The position numbers and the translations under genes are program-made. Shown here piece by piece: positions 23,736 through 37,837 of a stretch of DNA of 64,000 nt. A model generated the notes under the pieces. The model was not told the origin of the DNA. It did not search any database and worked only from the letters and a program-made list of their open reading frames with translations. Origin of the DNA: Strigops habroptila (lineage: Eukaryota; Chordata; Aves; Psittaciformes; Psittacidae); assembly GCF_004027225.2 (NCBI RefSeq), contig NC_044278.2, forward strand, positions 62,446,243-62,510,242. Reading direction: 5' to 3'. How positions within the stretch are numbered: the stretch's first letter is position 1; every line of letters begins with the position of its first letter.

Positions 23736-26700
23736 CTTGACTAAGCTTGATCGCAGTGGACATCGAAGAAAGCTGGAGATAATGAAAATATGTTTATGGC
23801 TTTCCAGAAAGAGGCAAGAACTTTCACACACAAAAAACCAAGAAGCACCCCAAGCCAGCTGCAGAAAAAGGCTTCCTCAAAGACAACATCTCCTCCAGTT
23901 GATGGTGCTGCTCTCCACCCTCTGGATCATACAGAGACAGTTTAGATCCACAGGCACAGTATGTACCTCAAGTCCCTGCCCAAGCTCCCCCCACACCCCT
24001 TTTTATGTTCATTCTTATCCCTTGTGAGACAGATGAACAAGCACAAACAAGATGGGGTGTCCTGGTTTGCTAGGATTTATTTTGGCACGACTGACTGCCC
24101 CAGCATACCTGCTCCCAGGTGGTTTTTAGTAGAGGGTTGTTGACAGCTAATTTTAAGTATTTGTACCAGTGGAGAAGCCTTCAGCATTTCTCTAATCTCT
24201 GAGCATGCCTCTCTCAGGCATTTTGTAGCTTTAGGACTTTGAGTGGTGAAAGGCTATTCCAGTTCACAACTGTTTTCTGTTTAAAGTGTTCTTGAAAAGG
24301 AGAACAGACCACAACTTTAAACAGCATCAGTGCGGCAGAACTGTGCCAAAGATACGAGGAAACTCTTTCAAGAGGTTATCTGATCTATAACCAAAGATGA
24401 ATGCCAGAGGACATGGACATGGATATATTTTGACTGATATTTTGCTTGAGAACTGGAAGCCTGCCATCTTAAGAGAGGGACCTGCAAGCTCCAGGCTTAA
24501 AGACCAAATACCAGTTGACAAGTAGCTTGTTGACAAGCTTGTCAGCATCTGCCCTCGTTTGGAGGTAGCATCTCCCAATTCTCAAATTTCTAGTGTATTT
24601 TAGGAAATAAAAAAGTACAGCTGGTACCATAGCCTTGAAAGTGTTGCCATTCCCTGGCCTAGATTTTGTCCCCCAAGGCGGGGTCAGTTGTCCCTAAACC
24701 ACTCTGGTCACAGCATCGTCCACTTTGTCGTCTCCAGCAACCGGGAGATTTTTCTTGGTCTCCGCTGTCCTCACGCTGTTTTCCCCACCGCACTACTCGA
24801 CAAGAGGCAGTGGGAGAGCAGCAGAGCAGCATGCCTCTTGGACTACTCCATGGAGCTGGTAGAGGCACATCTTTCCGTTCTGCCTTTTGTTTCCTTTAGG
24901 GTGAGGTGGGCCACGCATCTCCCAGCCCTTAGGACATCTTGCTGCTCTTCCTTCTCACTTCACTAGATCTGTTGGCTTCCTTCTTGTCAGGTCATCTTAA
25001 TAGTGGATGTCTGGTACCTGCTGCTCTTTACAAGCTATTGCCGTTGATGCTGTTAGCATGGCTCGACTCCTGTTACTCAGTGGTCCAGCTTCCTCCACCT
25101 TTGGCAGTACCCAGGTGCTGGAGCAGTGCCAGGATTGCTTACAGAGCAGAACTACAGGCTCCTTCCCTAGACAAACCCCAGGAGTACTTTTGTGGTTAGA
25201 TTGTTCCTGGGTTCGCTCCAGCAGGGAGCAAGACCATGCTAGGTTTCGCACACCCTCCATCAAGCATCATCATACAGTACTATTCTGCATGCGAGGCACT
25301 CCCACATGTGCCTCTGCCCACAAGGCAGAGGATGTCCAACTGTAAAAGAAGTAAAATACAGCTTACTGTGAGGCTGCTGTCTTCTCATCTTTGAGGATTA
25401 TAGGAAATAGGAGTTCTAACAGCTTTTAAAAAGCTATATAGGCCCATGGACTGGGCCACCATGACTGTTCCTTTAGCCACTGTAGACCCACATCAGTCAC
25501 AACTACAAAAGCCTACCTCACAGCTCCCATTAGGCATCTTCCTACTGAGGGACTGAAGCAGCCTGCTCTGTACAGGATGAGCCGTAAGTAGGGTGGTTGT
25601 GGGTCCATATATCCAATCTGACCCTGGGGACAGGGAAATGGCTCAGAAAGTATAAGCACTACCCATGCTGCCAGTTTTTGAAGTGCTTTGTTTCCTTCAC
25701 CCTCATAGGGAACAATGACCAATGGCAGCAGTTACGCGGTAGCATACAAGAAACTTGAATTTTCAGAGAGAAAGCCACACAAAACAAGCAACCAGTTGCA
25801 CCCACCTCCAAAACAAACCAAGCGAAAAAACCCCAAACCAACCCTAAACCAGGTATGCTGAATGAATTTTCACTCCCTTAAGCTCAGCTTCACCACGGGA
25901 ATATCCTCTCATAACTTAGGATGTTTCTGTCCTGTATCAGCTTTTCCGTATTCAAGTGATGCTAATCATTAGATTAAAGAATGGTAGAATCACAACAAGC
26001 TGAAACAAACATTGCCAGAAAAGACCACCTGGTCTTCAACAAATCAGTAGATTTTCCTTTCAGGGCTTCTGGATCTCTGCTTTAATTTTACCTTTTTGGC
26101 ACAGAAAGAGAATATTCCAAAGTATAAGCATCAGGTTCCTGAAAAGCTGCAATTGTATCTAAGTGGGCCAATTGTTAAATACTCATTTTCCATGCAGGCA
26201 CAACTGATCACTCAGAAATAAGGTCTGTTGTTTCTGTCCTAAGACTGTATCATGAGATCACCCCATTCTGACATGGAATCATGCATGGAGCCATTTCAGG
26301 AAACATTTACAGTGTCTGAATACATCTGATTATAAACAAACTTATCATATGTCCAATAGGATTAGTAATTTGAACTTGCATCTAATTCTCAATCAGGCAA
26401 TCCAAGTCTACATCAACAGAAAGGCACAGAACATCGATACGCAGATGAGGCTCCTATTTCTCTTTCCCCAGTTCTCCTAAAGCCTAGCCGGGTCATGACT
26501 GAATCAAAAATTATTTGGGAAAGAAGTGACAGAGATGATACTTGCTTTCCTTTTTGGACATGGTACCAAAAGGACTCTTCACACAACTCCTTTAAAAGTT
26601 AATCAGGAAAATATTTTCTTTCTTTTAAGAGACACAAACATCAGTATTTCCTACTCTGGAAAGTTCCAACTAGGAGAGAAGTACAACTAGCAGTTTATTT

Positions 26701-27635
26701 AGAAAAAAGGTTTACTCATCACAGCTGTAATACTTTGTATAATAGTTTCAAGGGCTGAGACATAATGGAAACCATACAGAGGTCTCTACCATGGTCTGTC
26801 ATAGACACGTTTTCCCCCCCCCGAAACATAGGTGGTAAACTACATATGAAAACATCTTTCAAAACCAAAATGAGGCATTCAGGAGGGAAGCTTGTATTTC
26901 ACGGAGAAGCTATAAGCTAGGTCAGTGGATAGAGTAATGTTTGTCTCCCTAGTACAGTTAAGAAACATTATTTTAGTGAGGCACCTGAAAAAGAGTAAAT
27001 GGTCTGAGCTAGTAGATTTGTAAATGGTACCATAAAACTTTTTAATTACTTCCGTATTTTGAATACAAAATACTGAAATAAACCAACAAATCTGTTTCAA
27101 GTTTCTTTTCTGTTAAGATTCCTTTCATAAAAAAAGCCACCCTGTTTATTTATAGGGCAGCTTTTTCCTCTGCATTTGCCACTGTTCCTTGGTTACTTTT
27201 GAAACCATTGGAGGAGAAGTGGAACTGCAATACATTTCTGCAGCCTTTATGAAGCATCAGTGCCTGGAGAGAGAGCCCTGAGTCCAGCGAGCAAGAGCTC
27301 AGATATGATGAGCCCTACCCTGCCTTAACAGTACATAGACACTCCAGACTTGTCCAAGCTGCATTTTGCCAAGCCCAGCAGATGTCAGAGAAAACACAGG
27401 GAGAAACTGGGGCTACTATGGTAAAGGAAGGAGGTGTTAAAGCACACAAATCCATCCAAAGCTCCATTTGGCTACTTGGAGGACAGCCTTCATTTTAATT
27501 GGTGATTTAAACCCATGTAACATGCATTTTTTTAATCATTTTGTGGGTATTAAAGATCTTTCAGGTGACAGTGTTACACTGACCTACAGCGTTAATATAT
27601 CTTTAATAGTATTGTTTTTAGCAGATAAACCTCTC

Positions 27636-27680
27636 TTGAAGTGCTTTCCAACCCTAACTATTCTATGATTCTATGATTTT
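27636..27680 (+). mobile_element. CR1 3' tail remnant
   Basis: A short remnant: GTGCTTTCCAACCCTAACTA followed by TTCTATGATTCTATGAT, the terminal CR1 block and octamer tail. No body is recognisable upstream, so this is an extreme 5' truncation or an eroded copy. Confidence 0.85.
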
Positions 27681-28374
27681 TAAGTTGTTAGAGTAGACTA
27701 CAGTCTGTGAGTGAGCTTTCTCTATGACACTTAAGAGAATGGGCTTTTACAAGGCTTATCCCGCTACATGTAACATTTTAAAGAACAACACACATATATT
27801 TCAGATCACATTCAAAACACTGTATTTAAAATATCGTGATATCTTAGAGAGACTAACAGTTTATTCCATGTAAATGCGACGTATTGAGTCATGGAGTTCC
27901 AAATACACATCCAGTCTGCCATTTCTAGTTTTGTGCAAATTCATTTACCTAAAGTAACTCCGAATCTAGTAAAGTGTCAAATATCATCCAACCTCCAAAG
28001 TTACAGAACTGATGTTTTTCACATCTACTTGAAATTGGACATCCCAGTTTTATTACATTTGTTTTTGATTCAAAACAAAGAAAAAAACCAATGTCTGTAA
28101 ACAATTGCCATAGCAGCAGTTAGCAACAAAAACAGGTGACAAGTGTCAGTCTTCCAATATAACTTCAGTGGTAACTTAAGTGATGCCCCTTTTGACTGTC
28201 AACTTTTAATCAGCTATGTAAATAAATACAAGAACTAGCACAAAGAAAAGTTACCACTATAAGAAAATACATTATATGCTGCGATTTGGAATAAAATATC
28301 ATACAACATTGGCTGCATCATTTGCAGTATGTATTTGACTGCTTAAAACAGTTTGATGCTAAACAGTTAAACCT

Positions 28375-28380
28375 TTTATT
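28375..28380 (-). terminator. Candidate poly(A) signal for TMCO3
   Basis: AATAAA on the minus strand, about 540 nt after the stop codon, the nearest canonical hexamer. Further AATAAA hexamers at 28048-28053 and 27860-27865 could give longer 3' UTRs. Which is used cannot be told from sequence. Confidence 0.4.
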
Positions 28381-28918
28381 TGTGTAAAGGACTACACTTT
28401 TACTCACCGTTAGAAATGTGTTTTGAAATTAAACTTCCTACTAGTATGTTAAACACCTAGGTGTGAAAATGACTCAAGTCATTTAGTGAAAGAAGATACC
28501 ATAGGCACCATAATATATATATATTTCTTTTTAAACAAAATCTGGTGATGAACCAGCAGTAACAGGATGAAAATTAAAAGGCACATTCAGGCAAAAAATA
28601 ATCAACGGAGTTTGCGTGATGCTATATTTTAAAAAAATAATTTATGCTCTGAATAAGTGATTGGATGAGGAACAAATATTCTGGCAGATTCTAATCTCTC
28701 AGAGAAAGTAAATTTTGAAAAAGTTGTGCAATTCAAATAACTATATTTTTAATATTGAATCATGTTTTGTATTTAGGTCTGTATAAGGCTTATAACCAAG
28801 TGCACATTAAGAGGACTGACTACTCAAAACCTCTTGTCTTCCGAGTGCATAGAAATACAATGAGCAATGAAGATATTCCTTGCAAGAAGATGGATACTTG
28901 TATATGTGCAAATCTTAA

Positions 28919-29032
28919 TCAAGTACTTGAGCGTCTTTCAGGTCTTGGAACACATTTCATAATGGCAGCTCTCCACAGGGCAGGGGCAAGTAGAAGGCTC
29001 AGAGTAGTCACACTCAGAATAAGAAGATAGAC
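28919..29032 (-). CDS. TMCO3: TMCO3 last coding exon and stop (residues 642-678)
   Basis: 114 nt including the stop TGA at 28921-28919. It reads [20 protein letters not shown], then [18 protein letters not shown] final hydrophobic helix is followed by a short basic cytosolic tail ending in RRSS-X as in mammals. Acceptor ATTTTCAG. Confidence 0.96.
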   Translation of the reverse strand, partial: VYLLILSVTTLSLLLAPALWRAAIMKCVPRPERRSST

Positions 29033-30673
29033 CTGAAAATTGCAAATAAAAGCCATTACCTCTTAGTAACATGGTAAACTAAGAAGTGACTAGACGTTTG
29101 AGGAGATCAAACTCTTCTAGACAGTGTGTTCAGGAGACTTCACCTGTCTTTCTAATCAGTTATGCATCTTGCTATTAAAGCAAACAAGTGCATGCTCAAA
29201 TTATCCATTTACCTGGTTTGAAGATACAATTACAAAAACAATGTTATGAGCTGATAGAAAACCAAATTATTTACACATACAGTAAAGAGGTCAATTTTGA
29301 AAGCTCAGTGTTGGCTAACAAGTCAATGGCTAAATATTTTATTAAAACACAAAACCAAAACGACAACAAAAAAAACCCAAACCACCACCACAACAACAAA
29401 ATAGTACCATATAAAACCCCCCACCCAAACTATTCTGGTTTAGTGATACAATGGCAAAGTTGAGTACTATTTTATACACTAAAAAAAAAAAAAAGGCAAA
29501 CAAAAATCCCTTTAAGTCATACCATACATCATCTGAAAGAAAGATCTTAGCTACATAGTCTGAATGAGCCTTATAAAACGGCAGGAAGTAATTCTGAGGT
29601 CTCAAACAGAAGAATGACTTTTGGAAATTTTAGAGCTATATAAACCTGTACATAGATAATCATGAGAGCTGCCACAGAAAAAAAGGAGAGCCTAAAGGCC
29701 TCCATGTGCAATGGGTGGGCCCCTAAACTGGTTCTGTGATCACATATGGGTATCTTGAAACTCTAGACAAACATACAATATTTATAACTCCTAATTATAT
29801 GCACGAATGAACATGAAAATGAATCACCTTTGCCTACAAGTGAACAGCATTGTGTAAGTTTTTCACACGTGCTTTATCTGGAATTGCTTCCAGCATTATA
29901 TACAGCCCACTTGCGCACACAATGAAAAGCTAAGGGTGCCAGCACAGTATTTTTGAGAGCAGAGATTCACAGAAAGCAGACAGCACTAGAAAATGAGGTC
30001 AGTTGTATCTCTATAGCCATAATTTGGTTAATTTCACAAAGCAGACTTCATCTTGAAGAAAATAACATTCTCACAGCTTCAATATAAAACTAAGTTTAAG
30101 TTTTCTTTCCTGGGGGATTTTTTTCATGATGACTGAAAAAGCTGGTTGTTTCTTCTGCAGAGGATTTAAAATGAACAAGCTTTGCAAGTAAAGCGTACGA
30201 GTTTGCTTGCTTGTTTAAATGTTAAGGCAATTCCCACTTCACCATATCTGCTCTCTAGCTCTTATTTACCAATATTTCCGTACTCAATTCCTATACTCTC
30301 AGTTACCTCTTTCTGTAGCTATACCAAGATTTTTAAAAGTAAGGGCTTCTCAGTCTTAGTGATGCGGGTGCTATCTGCAGCTCCCTACTCAGTTAATAAA
30401 GAAGTTGTGAGAGCAATTAAGGTAAAGCATTTATAACCAAGCTATTTAAAAGTAAAACTCGCTATTTGAATTTTAAAGTACAACATGAAACAAGTGAAAA
30501 ACAGAACTAAGAACCCTATCAGGGACATACACATCTCCATTTGTACGGGTTGATTCTATTTGTTAGCTGTTGAGAGATACCAGTGTACTGGTATTTCAAA
30601 TACAATGTCATACAAAACCCCAGAAAGTTTTTCAGGTGCAAAACCCAAAGTTAATAACTATAGAACAGCTTAC

Positions 30674-30823
30674 CTCCCGAGATATGATCCCTGCTCTACG
30701 TGCTCTGCTTCCCAGAACAAAAGAGAATTCACTGACTTGTGCCAGTCCTGCTGAGACAATCCACTTGATATACTGGCTGGTCTTTGGAAGAATCAGAGAA
30801 AGGACAAGCACTGCCAAGACAAA
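30674..30823 (-). CDS. TMCO3: TMCO3 coding exon 11 (residues 592-641)
   Basis: 150 nt, phase 0 to 0: [20 protein letters not shown], then [20 protein letters not shown] and [10 protein letters not shown]. The [13 protein letters not shown] block is the conserved CPA2 G-L-x-L-x-Q-x-G-E-F-x-F-V-L signature. Acceptor CTTTTAAAG, donor GAG|GTAAGC. Confidence 0.96.
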
Positions 30824-31333
30824 CTTTAAAAGCGAGGGGTTTTTGGGGTTACTGTAGGTTTATTTTTTTTAAATTTAATTTTTTTTAAATTAAAAAGTGC
30901 AATAAGTAAAATAGTACAATCTTGGTAAGATATATAGCACCAAATACAATAATTCTGGACATAAACTAGTGGACTTCTAGTGTCTTCTGTATTAAGAAAC
31001 AATTGTGCATTGCACAGTAAAAATTAGTATCTTGTTTACTGTAATAAAAACATTTGATAGCTTTGTCACAAACCCCAACCTAGATAAATAGATGTTTCTC
31101 CATGTGTGGCTTACTTTTAACATTAAATACAATCCTTTTTTTTAATACCCTAAGCATGTTGTATCAAACTGTATTTTAATCAGCAAGATTCTTCCAAATA
31201 CAGATTTACAGTAAAGCTGTAATAGTCTATGTTATAGCAGATGTTCAGTTCTCGCACAGAATTTTTATTAGGGCATGCAGCACAAAGATTATTTAGACTA
31301 TTACAAGATTAAAAAAAGAGAAAAAGAAAATAC

Positions 31334-31413
31334 CTTCATTATGACCACAGACAATGTAAGGAATAGTAAGACTGTAAGTTCATATATTACAAATGTGGGG
31401 AAAACATGAAGTC
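31334..31413 (-). CDS. TMCO3: TMCO3 coding exon 10 (residues 565-591)
   Basis: 80 nt, phase 1 to 0. It completes Gly565 and reads [20 protein letters not shown] then SVVIMK. Acceptor TCCTCCTAG, donor AAG|GTATTT. This small exon was located by expecting the LHVFPTFV segment between the FFASIG and LVLSLILP exons. Its phase fits both neighbours exactly. Confidence 0.95.
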
Positions 31414-34104
31414 CTAGGAGGAAAGAAAACAATATTTCAAAGTTTAAGTCCAGTGTCTTACCATGATAATTTTCTGAGTTAGTAACAGATTAAATTGCAA
31501 GACTGTATTCTCAAAAACAAACAAAAAGCCCTAACATAGCTACCAATGCTACCTTATTGATCACCAAAGCACTTCCTGCATTTATCCAATCATTATTCCT
31601 TCAGAGGGGTTTAGCATAAACAATATTCCCAACTGTAGATGACTGATGCACAAGCACTTTCATTTATAAAGCTTTATCTCTTCCACACCAGTCAACAATC
31701 CAGAATCTGAACTGAAACATGCCTCTAATAAGAACTATAAAAATACTGCCGGAAAACAATTCCACTGTTCTGCACAATGAGTGTAACACACACTTTGCGC
31801 ACTGTTTCAACATTTTTGTACGGCATGATAATGAACTATCACTGTGGAAGGATCATGATATTCAGCAGTTGCATAGACTATAGAGCTACAACAGAAAATG
31901 TAACTGTTTGATCCCATGACCCTCACTTGCCAACATGGAAAGTCACCTGAACTGGAAAAGTCACTTAGGACTGGAATCAGTAAAAGGCAAAACACCTCTG
32001 TGCACAGCCTAACAATTAAGGAACTACATAAAACTCCATTGCTGTGATGTTGTTGGGGGTGGGGGTTGTTGTTTTGTTTTCATTTGTGGGTTTATTTTTT
32101 TTTTTGGGGGGGGGTTGGTTCTCTGCTCGTGGTTTAGTTGTTTGGGGGTTTTTCTTCTCATTTTTTTGGTCATTTTAATTCAGTGAATATAGAAACCAGA
32201 ACCATAAAGAGCACAGAAATTGAAAACTAAATCCTGCTAATATTAAACATAAGAAAAAGAAGTATTTGTTGGAGAAGTCCTGGAAGAATCTAACAGCTGA
32301 TTAAGTCCATGTTTTCTTCCTACGGTATGAGGAACTTGTGCAGGCAAACATAACTGATTTTTGGAAGCTTATTCCTTTTTCGTAAAAGCTCTTTAAAAAA
32401 GGAACCAAAATAATGATGGCGTTCCTGATAAATCCATAATAGTTGGCAGTTCTCCAACCCAGTTACTTCTGGTGAAGGACAAGAATTTAGCTTTCTAAAG
32501 CATGAAACATGTAAATCGATTCTGTAACTTCTTATTTTAACGCAAGGCAAGTTTTCACTAATTTTCCCTGTCCCATAGCGCTGTAGAGCCAGAAGAACTA
32601 GAGAGCTGAGAGTCATCCCTTCTTGAGTGCTCAAGAGAAGTTACTTACAGTAAATTCACAATGTATTGTGGATGGAAATGTATGTCAAGTACATCAGAGA
32701 TTTTTATACAAGTAGTACTCAGTCAGCATGTATACACCCTGTTTTATTTCTTCATTTCTTTCCAACTACTGAAGTGCAAATGCAAAAGACTATCAGAATA
32801 AGGAAAAAGATGGCAGAATAAGAGAGAGAAACACCGCACCAAAAAAAAAAAAAAATATAATAAAATCCTAATATGTGCACACATGCCCATGGAGGGGAAA
32901 AGTAGTTTTTTTACTGCGCACATTGTTCATTCACCTTCAAGCTGGTCTCAGAAACACACATGAAAAGCAACTAGACAAATACAGCCTATAACAATGTCGC
33001 ATTTGATAAGAGGGCCAACTCTGCCACATCTGGAATTAATGATTTTAGAAGGAGGCTATAAATATAGCCTAGTGCTCTCATCGCTACTGGTGGAGCTACC
33101 TTTTCAGTTCTGCAGCAGACAAGCAGTCTGAAGTCCACTTGAACTGCTGCCTGATGTGGAGATTATTACCCTATTTCAAAGAGCTGAAGCACAAATTACC
33201 ACAGATTTCTATACCAATCCAGCGGAGGTAGGTGTCTGCAAGGTGAAGCAAGCCTAAGCCTGCTACATACACTATTCTGAGCAAAGAAATAAACATCCCA
33301 GAACACAGACACGTTTTGGGGGAATAAATCCCACCATAGTGGATTTCGCAGTCATTACAGACCTTTGCCCCAGTCCTAGATGAAAACTTAGCATAAGGCC
33401 AGAAGTCGTATCAGACTGCTTGCTATACAGGCACACGAAGCCCTCCTGACATGAATGTCATCAGAAAGATTTACCTTCATGGACAGAAGATGCATGAATA
33501 TGGGCATTTATTTCAATGGGTTGAATCATACTTTGTGACAAAGCTCAAGAGTCACTGTGGACTTGTTCATCAAAATGGAAGAAACACTTCAACCAAGTAA
33601 TTCAAGAACTTCAGCACCAACATCAGGTAGCATCTGGCATGATGGCCTGTCACCAATAGCTTGGATATCATTTAACTACTTCTACAGAGCTGAGCCTACT
33701 GATTCAAAGTGGCTGAAGCCACTAGACTTCAATTCTAAGCAGTGTTCTTGAATAACTGGAATGGAGGCCTTGGGGTAAAAATAACCTTACATAAATGTCA
33801 AGCCAAAAAGCACAATTCACTCATGTAAGTTGGTATGTGTTCTTCTTATGGACAATTACAGGCAAGATCTTGCACATTTTTATAAGTACTTTTTTCTTAA
33901 CAAGTAAACTCCCTCCCAACCTCCAATTAGACAGATTCCACCAATCTGCTGGATAACCACTAAACAGCACACAAAGATCCAAATGTCATGACCAGATCCA
34001 GTGTCAAGAAAAGGAATCTTGGAGATCCTTGTTGGCAAACAAGATGACAGAAAACAGAACTCTGTTGGTCAAATTGGAGCTAATAGAATTAATTCTGACA
34101 CATC

Positions 34105-34196
34105 TAGTTCAAGATGTCCCTGCTCATGACAGGGGGATTGGACTAAATGACGTTTGAGGGTCCCTTCCAACCCAAACTATCCTATGATTCTATGAT
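34105..34196 (+). mobile_element. CR1 LINE 3' tail fragment
   Basis: About 90 bp: AGATGTCCCTGCTCATGACA, GGGTCCCTTCCAACCCAAAC and a TCCTATGATTCTATGAT tail are the terminal CR1 block. It is antisense to TMCO3. Confidence 0.9.
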
Positions 34197-35206
34197 CTTC
34201 AAGACATCACTCAGAAAAATGACGCTAGTGATGCATTGGGATGCTATAGCTACCGAGCTTTAATGAACCTATGACCACAGCTAGCAAATGCAATAAATGC
34301 TACAGCCCTGGCTAGCTCATTAAGTAGCAAAGGGAAAACCCAACATTCATCTCTGCCTTTCTGCAATGAATTCTACTGTCAGCCCTGAGAGCTTGAAACC
34401 TCCAAGCTTCATTGTGTTCCATGCAGGACAACAAAGCACTAGAGCTGGATTGATAAGAGGAAATGATGTATATCACCTAATGAATTCCAATTGGGATCTT
34501 CCTTTGATTTCTCTCAAATTCAACAGAAATGTTAAGAGGCTTATCAGAGAAACATTGTGTGCATGTTTGTTCTGGACAGTGGTAGTGCTGACACAGTCAG
34601 CATCTCCCCACTTCTGAAGAAAATCCCTGCACCATTAAAGGGTTTTCAGCATGTTGCATTCAAGGCCCGACGCTGACAAGAAGATTTACCCAGAAGAGAA
34701 ACCTGGAGCCTGGCAAGTGAGTACATCTGCACAGTATATTGAGAACACTCAGCTTTGTCAGTCACTGGAACTAATCTGCCTCCTCACCAGTGGCAGATAG
34801 GATCCTTTATAAAAAGCAATCAAAACAAAATGACGCAGAGGTCGAAAGGAAAGGATCTGAGTACTAGGTACCGAAACAGAAACAAGAAAGGTAGGTCTAA
34901 AGTCTGTGGGGTCAGTCCAGATGTTCTCTCAGAAATATTAGTAAGGACAGAGACTGACAGGAACTTTCTAACCTCAGCAGATCGCATAAAGAGAGCCAGA
35001 AGCCTTGAAGAATGCACACAGGCCTAAAGGAATGTACAGGTGGAGAGCAACTTGAAGTGTGGCTGTTAATGCCTAACTGCAAAGGTGTGTTATTCCCACA
35101 AATGCACAAATTTGAGAGTAGTAGGTAAGCAGGTCATGCTAAGGACAGGACCACTGTTACAGATACTACACAAACAAGTACTGTTCAGCTCAGGTTTTAG
35201 TAGGAT

Positions 35207-35262
35207 TTCTGTAGTAAGGAGGATTGCTGTAGGATTTCTGAAGGATTTCTGTAGTAAGAACA
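35207..35262. repeat. Degenerate short repeat (AGGATTTCTGTAGTAAG-like)
   Basis: Three to four imperfect copies of an AGGATTTCTGTAG(TAAG) unit are packed into about 55 bp, including a GGATTGCTG variant. It is a small local tandem expansion in a TMCO3 intron. Confidence 0.75.
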
Positions 35263-37686
35263 CATAAGTAGGCATTTAAGACAAGCAGCATAGGAACTAA
35301 CTTTTCCCAAGAGACACATTTACAGTCACTTTTCAATTAAGACTTTTTTTCTATTTATTCCTTATTATAAAAGGAGTGGAAATTATAGTACTGCAGTGGT
35401 GTAGCACCCCACCCCAGGATCTCAAGTGTTTCTGCTCTCTAGAATAAGGTACTTGCTGCATATAGCAACAAGCCTTCTCCTTACACTGGGGGGAAGGAAA
35501 ATCTTTCCCTATGGTTTTACATAATTTCACATAGTAAATCTCTGTATTTATAGATACATATAATTTGCATGTGTACATATAAAAGTGAAGAGCAAGCAAG
35601 AAGTCTTTTTGTACTAGATTGCTTTTAAAAAAGTTTAAGGAATACTTTTTATCCTACTCGGGTTTCTTTCCAACATCTCATCGCTCCTTTTTAAAACCGA
35701 CCTCCTTGTCAACCCCCAGAACTTTCTGTTAACCACAACATTTGAAAAGTAACTGAAAGTAAAGGTGGGAAGGGTGGGATAATGTTTCTTGGGAGGGAGG
35801 GGTTTTTTGCTTGCCCCTTTTTTTTTTTAGGGTTTGGTTTTGTTTTTTACAAGCAAGTGTTGTCACATTTTGTCAGAGCTCATAGCTCTGATTTCTTAGC
35901 TAACTTTCTTCAGAGGCAGGAAAATCACCCATTTTCTGTAAAACCATACAAACTTCTTAGGCAATTTTCTTTTATTTCCCTTCTTGCAACTATAATGGTA
36001 ACAACAGTTTATAAAAGACTATTTTTTTTAATTCTGTAACAGAACTAATAAAATTATTTCCTTATAGTATAATCTGGGCTATGTGGATTGCTGCCAGCAT
36101 GCCAACTGAGGTCTTGCCATTTTCTTGTACTCTATCAAAGTCTTATGTCCAGTCTTAATTTATGCAGTTGCAAGAGCATAGGACAGTATTTTTGTTCAGT
36201 CCTTTGTAAAATTAACTTTGCGCTTATAACTGTCATGTTTTGTATCCCTGATAACACTATCCGCTCCATCACTATCTTTAGTGTAACACAAACAACTTGC
36301 CTGTGAGTATTTAGCAAGTACTCATCCAGCACTGTCAGTTATAATGGCCCAAGAGTTTTACCGTATCTCACCACTTTCCTCCCTTTATTAAAAAGGTAAA
36401 TTATTCAAATAAACATATCTGTTACTAAGCAATCTGACTGATCAGCATAGGCTATTATCATGGGCTGGGTAAAACAAAAAATCAAGACTGGCAAGCATAA
36501 CTATTTCCTTTTTATTTTGACAACCAGCAGAAATAGTTTTGCTTTCTGCTATGAAACAATGGGTATCAAACAGATATATAAGAAAAGGCATTAAAATTCT
36601 GCTAATGATGGCACTTTACTATAAATATATGGAGATAAGAAGAACAACAGAAAATTTCCAATAAAATCAGGAGAAAAAACAAGGGTGCTCTTGAAAAAAA
36701 AACCCAAAACAAAACCAAAACAACACCCACCCCTCCCCCCCAAAAAAAACCAAACCCAACCTACAAATTTCTGAGTAAGCATGGGTCGAAGGAGGTTGGA
36801 TTTGCACGATGAGCCGCATTCAAACCCCCTATTTTAAACCTTGCAATGTTCCCCAAAGTAGGACATGCATCTCCTACACAATCCACAGGGAAAGGCAAGT
36901 GCTTTCACAGGCCTGTCTCCTCATTGACTGCACCTAAAAAGTACTTCAGTAACATGTTTCATTTTCCTTTAGGGAAAGCATATTGAGGACATGGACAGCT
37001 AGAGAACGTAGCAGTTCAAAAATTCAAAATGAAGCTACTGACTAAGTATTAGTTAACTTGGTTTGGATAATAAGCATCATGAGTTGCTCTCCTGGTCTTA
37101 GGCATCAATGCTGCATTTCAGTTGGTATTCAGGTAGTTTCCGAGATACATCTTGTTAAATTATTTTTTTTCCCTGCATTGGGAACTCACAGATCACATTT
37201 TCCTAACTAAAGAAAAAAGATGCTATTAAAAAAGGAGATGTTTCCGTTATCATATCCTGCTTCTAGAGAAAACCAAGCCACAAAGAACCTGAAATCTCCT
37301 CCAATACTCAAAATAGTAATACAATTTTCTGCTGTGAAGACATAATAATATTAAAAGGCAGTAATAAAAAACAACAAAAAACACCACCCAAATAAAAACC
37401 TTTTCCCCTTAAAAGTTTTACGTATATGTTTTAAATAGTGTGAATTCAGAATTAACAATAAAAAATCCCTGCCAGTAAAACAAGAATTGAGACTACAATA
37501 TGGAAATTGTTTACAAAAATGAATGTTACATTTAAAATATTAGCAAAGGCAAACCAATATTGTGGTCAGTTAACAGTATTTTAATAAAATAATCTATCTC
37601 CTCCCCTCAATTTGTAGACACTGTTTTTTCCTCCCCCACATTTGTAGGTTAACACTATATTTTAAGGTCGTTTCATTAGTAGTTAC

Positions 37687-37837
37687 CTATGGATGCAAAG
37701 AAAATGATGGCAAGAAAGTCACGTATTGGTTCAATACAGGACATAATCTCCTCAGTAACCATGTGACCCTGAGAAGAGATCAGAGCTCCGGCTAAGAAGC
37801 ATCCCAGCTCCATTGAAACATCCAACAGCTCTGTGAT
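37687..37837 (-). CDS. TMCO3: TMCO3 coding exon 9 (residues 515-564 plus 1 nt)
   Basis: 151 nt, phase 0 to 1: [20 protein letters not shown], then [20 protein letters not shown] and [10 protein letters not shown]. The [17 protein letters not shown] and IFFASIG blocks are strongly conserved in CPA2 exchangers (compare LGAFLAG and PFRDLL-FFxSVG in KefC-like proteins). Acceptor CTTCACAG, donor CATAG|GTAACT. Confidence 0.96.

Larger units (their letters stand above)
22906..28300. other. Intergenic region between TFDP1 promoter and TMCO3 3' end
   Basis: Apart from CR1 pieces at 23404-23735 and 27636-27680 there is no recognisable gene. A block at about 24660-25340 is moderately GC-rich, with overlapping open frames on both strands, none resembling a family I know and none framed by convincing splice sites. 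An A/C-rich tract is at 25797-25850 and a C-run at 26813-26822. Confidence 0.6.
29033..37686 (-). other. TMCO3 introns flanking exons 10 and 11
   Basis: Intron sequence between exons 12 and 9. It contains an A/C-rich tract (29340-29425), a G/T-rich tract (32040-32165), a short CR1 tail (34105-34196), a degenerate repeat (35207-35262) and another A/C-rich tract (36695-36765). No exon other than 10 and 11, RNA gene or intact transposon is seen. Confidence 0.7.

Noticed and set aside
25975..26050. Possible old CR1 head (AGAATGGTAGAATCACAA... GACCACCTGGTC)
   Set aside because: Only a weak resemblance to the reverse CR1 terminal block; too diverged to claim.
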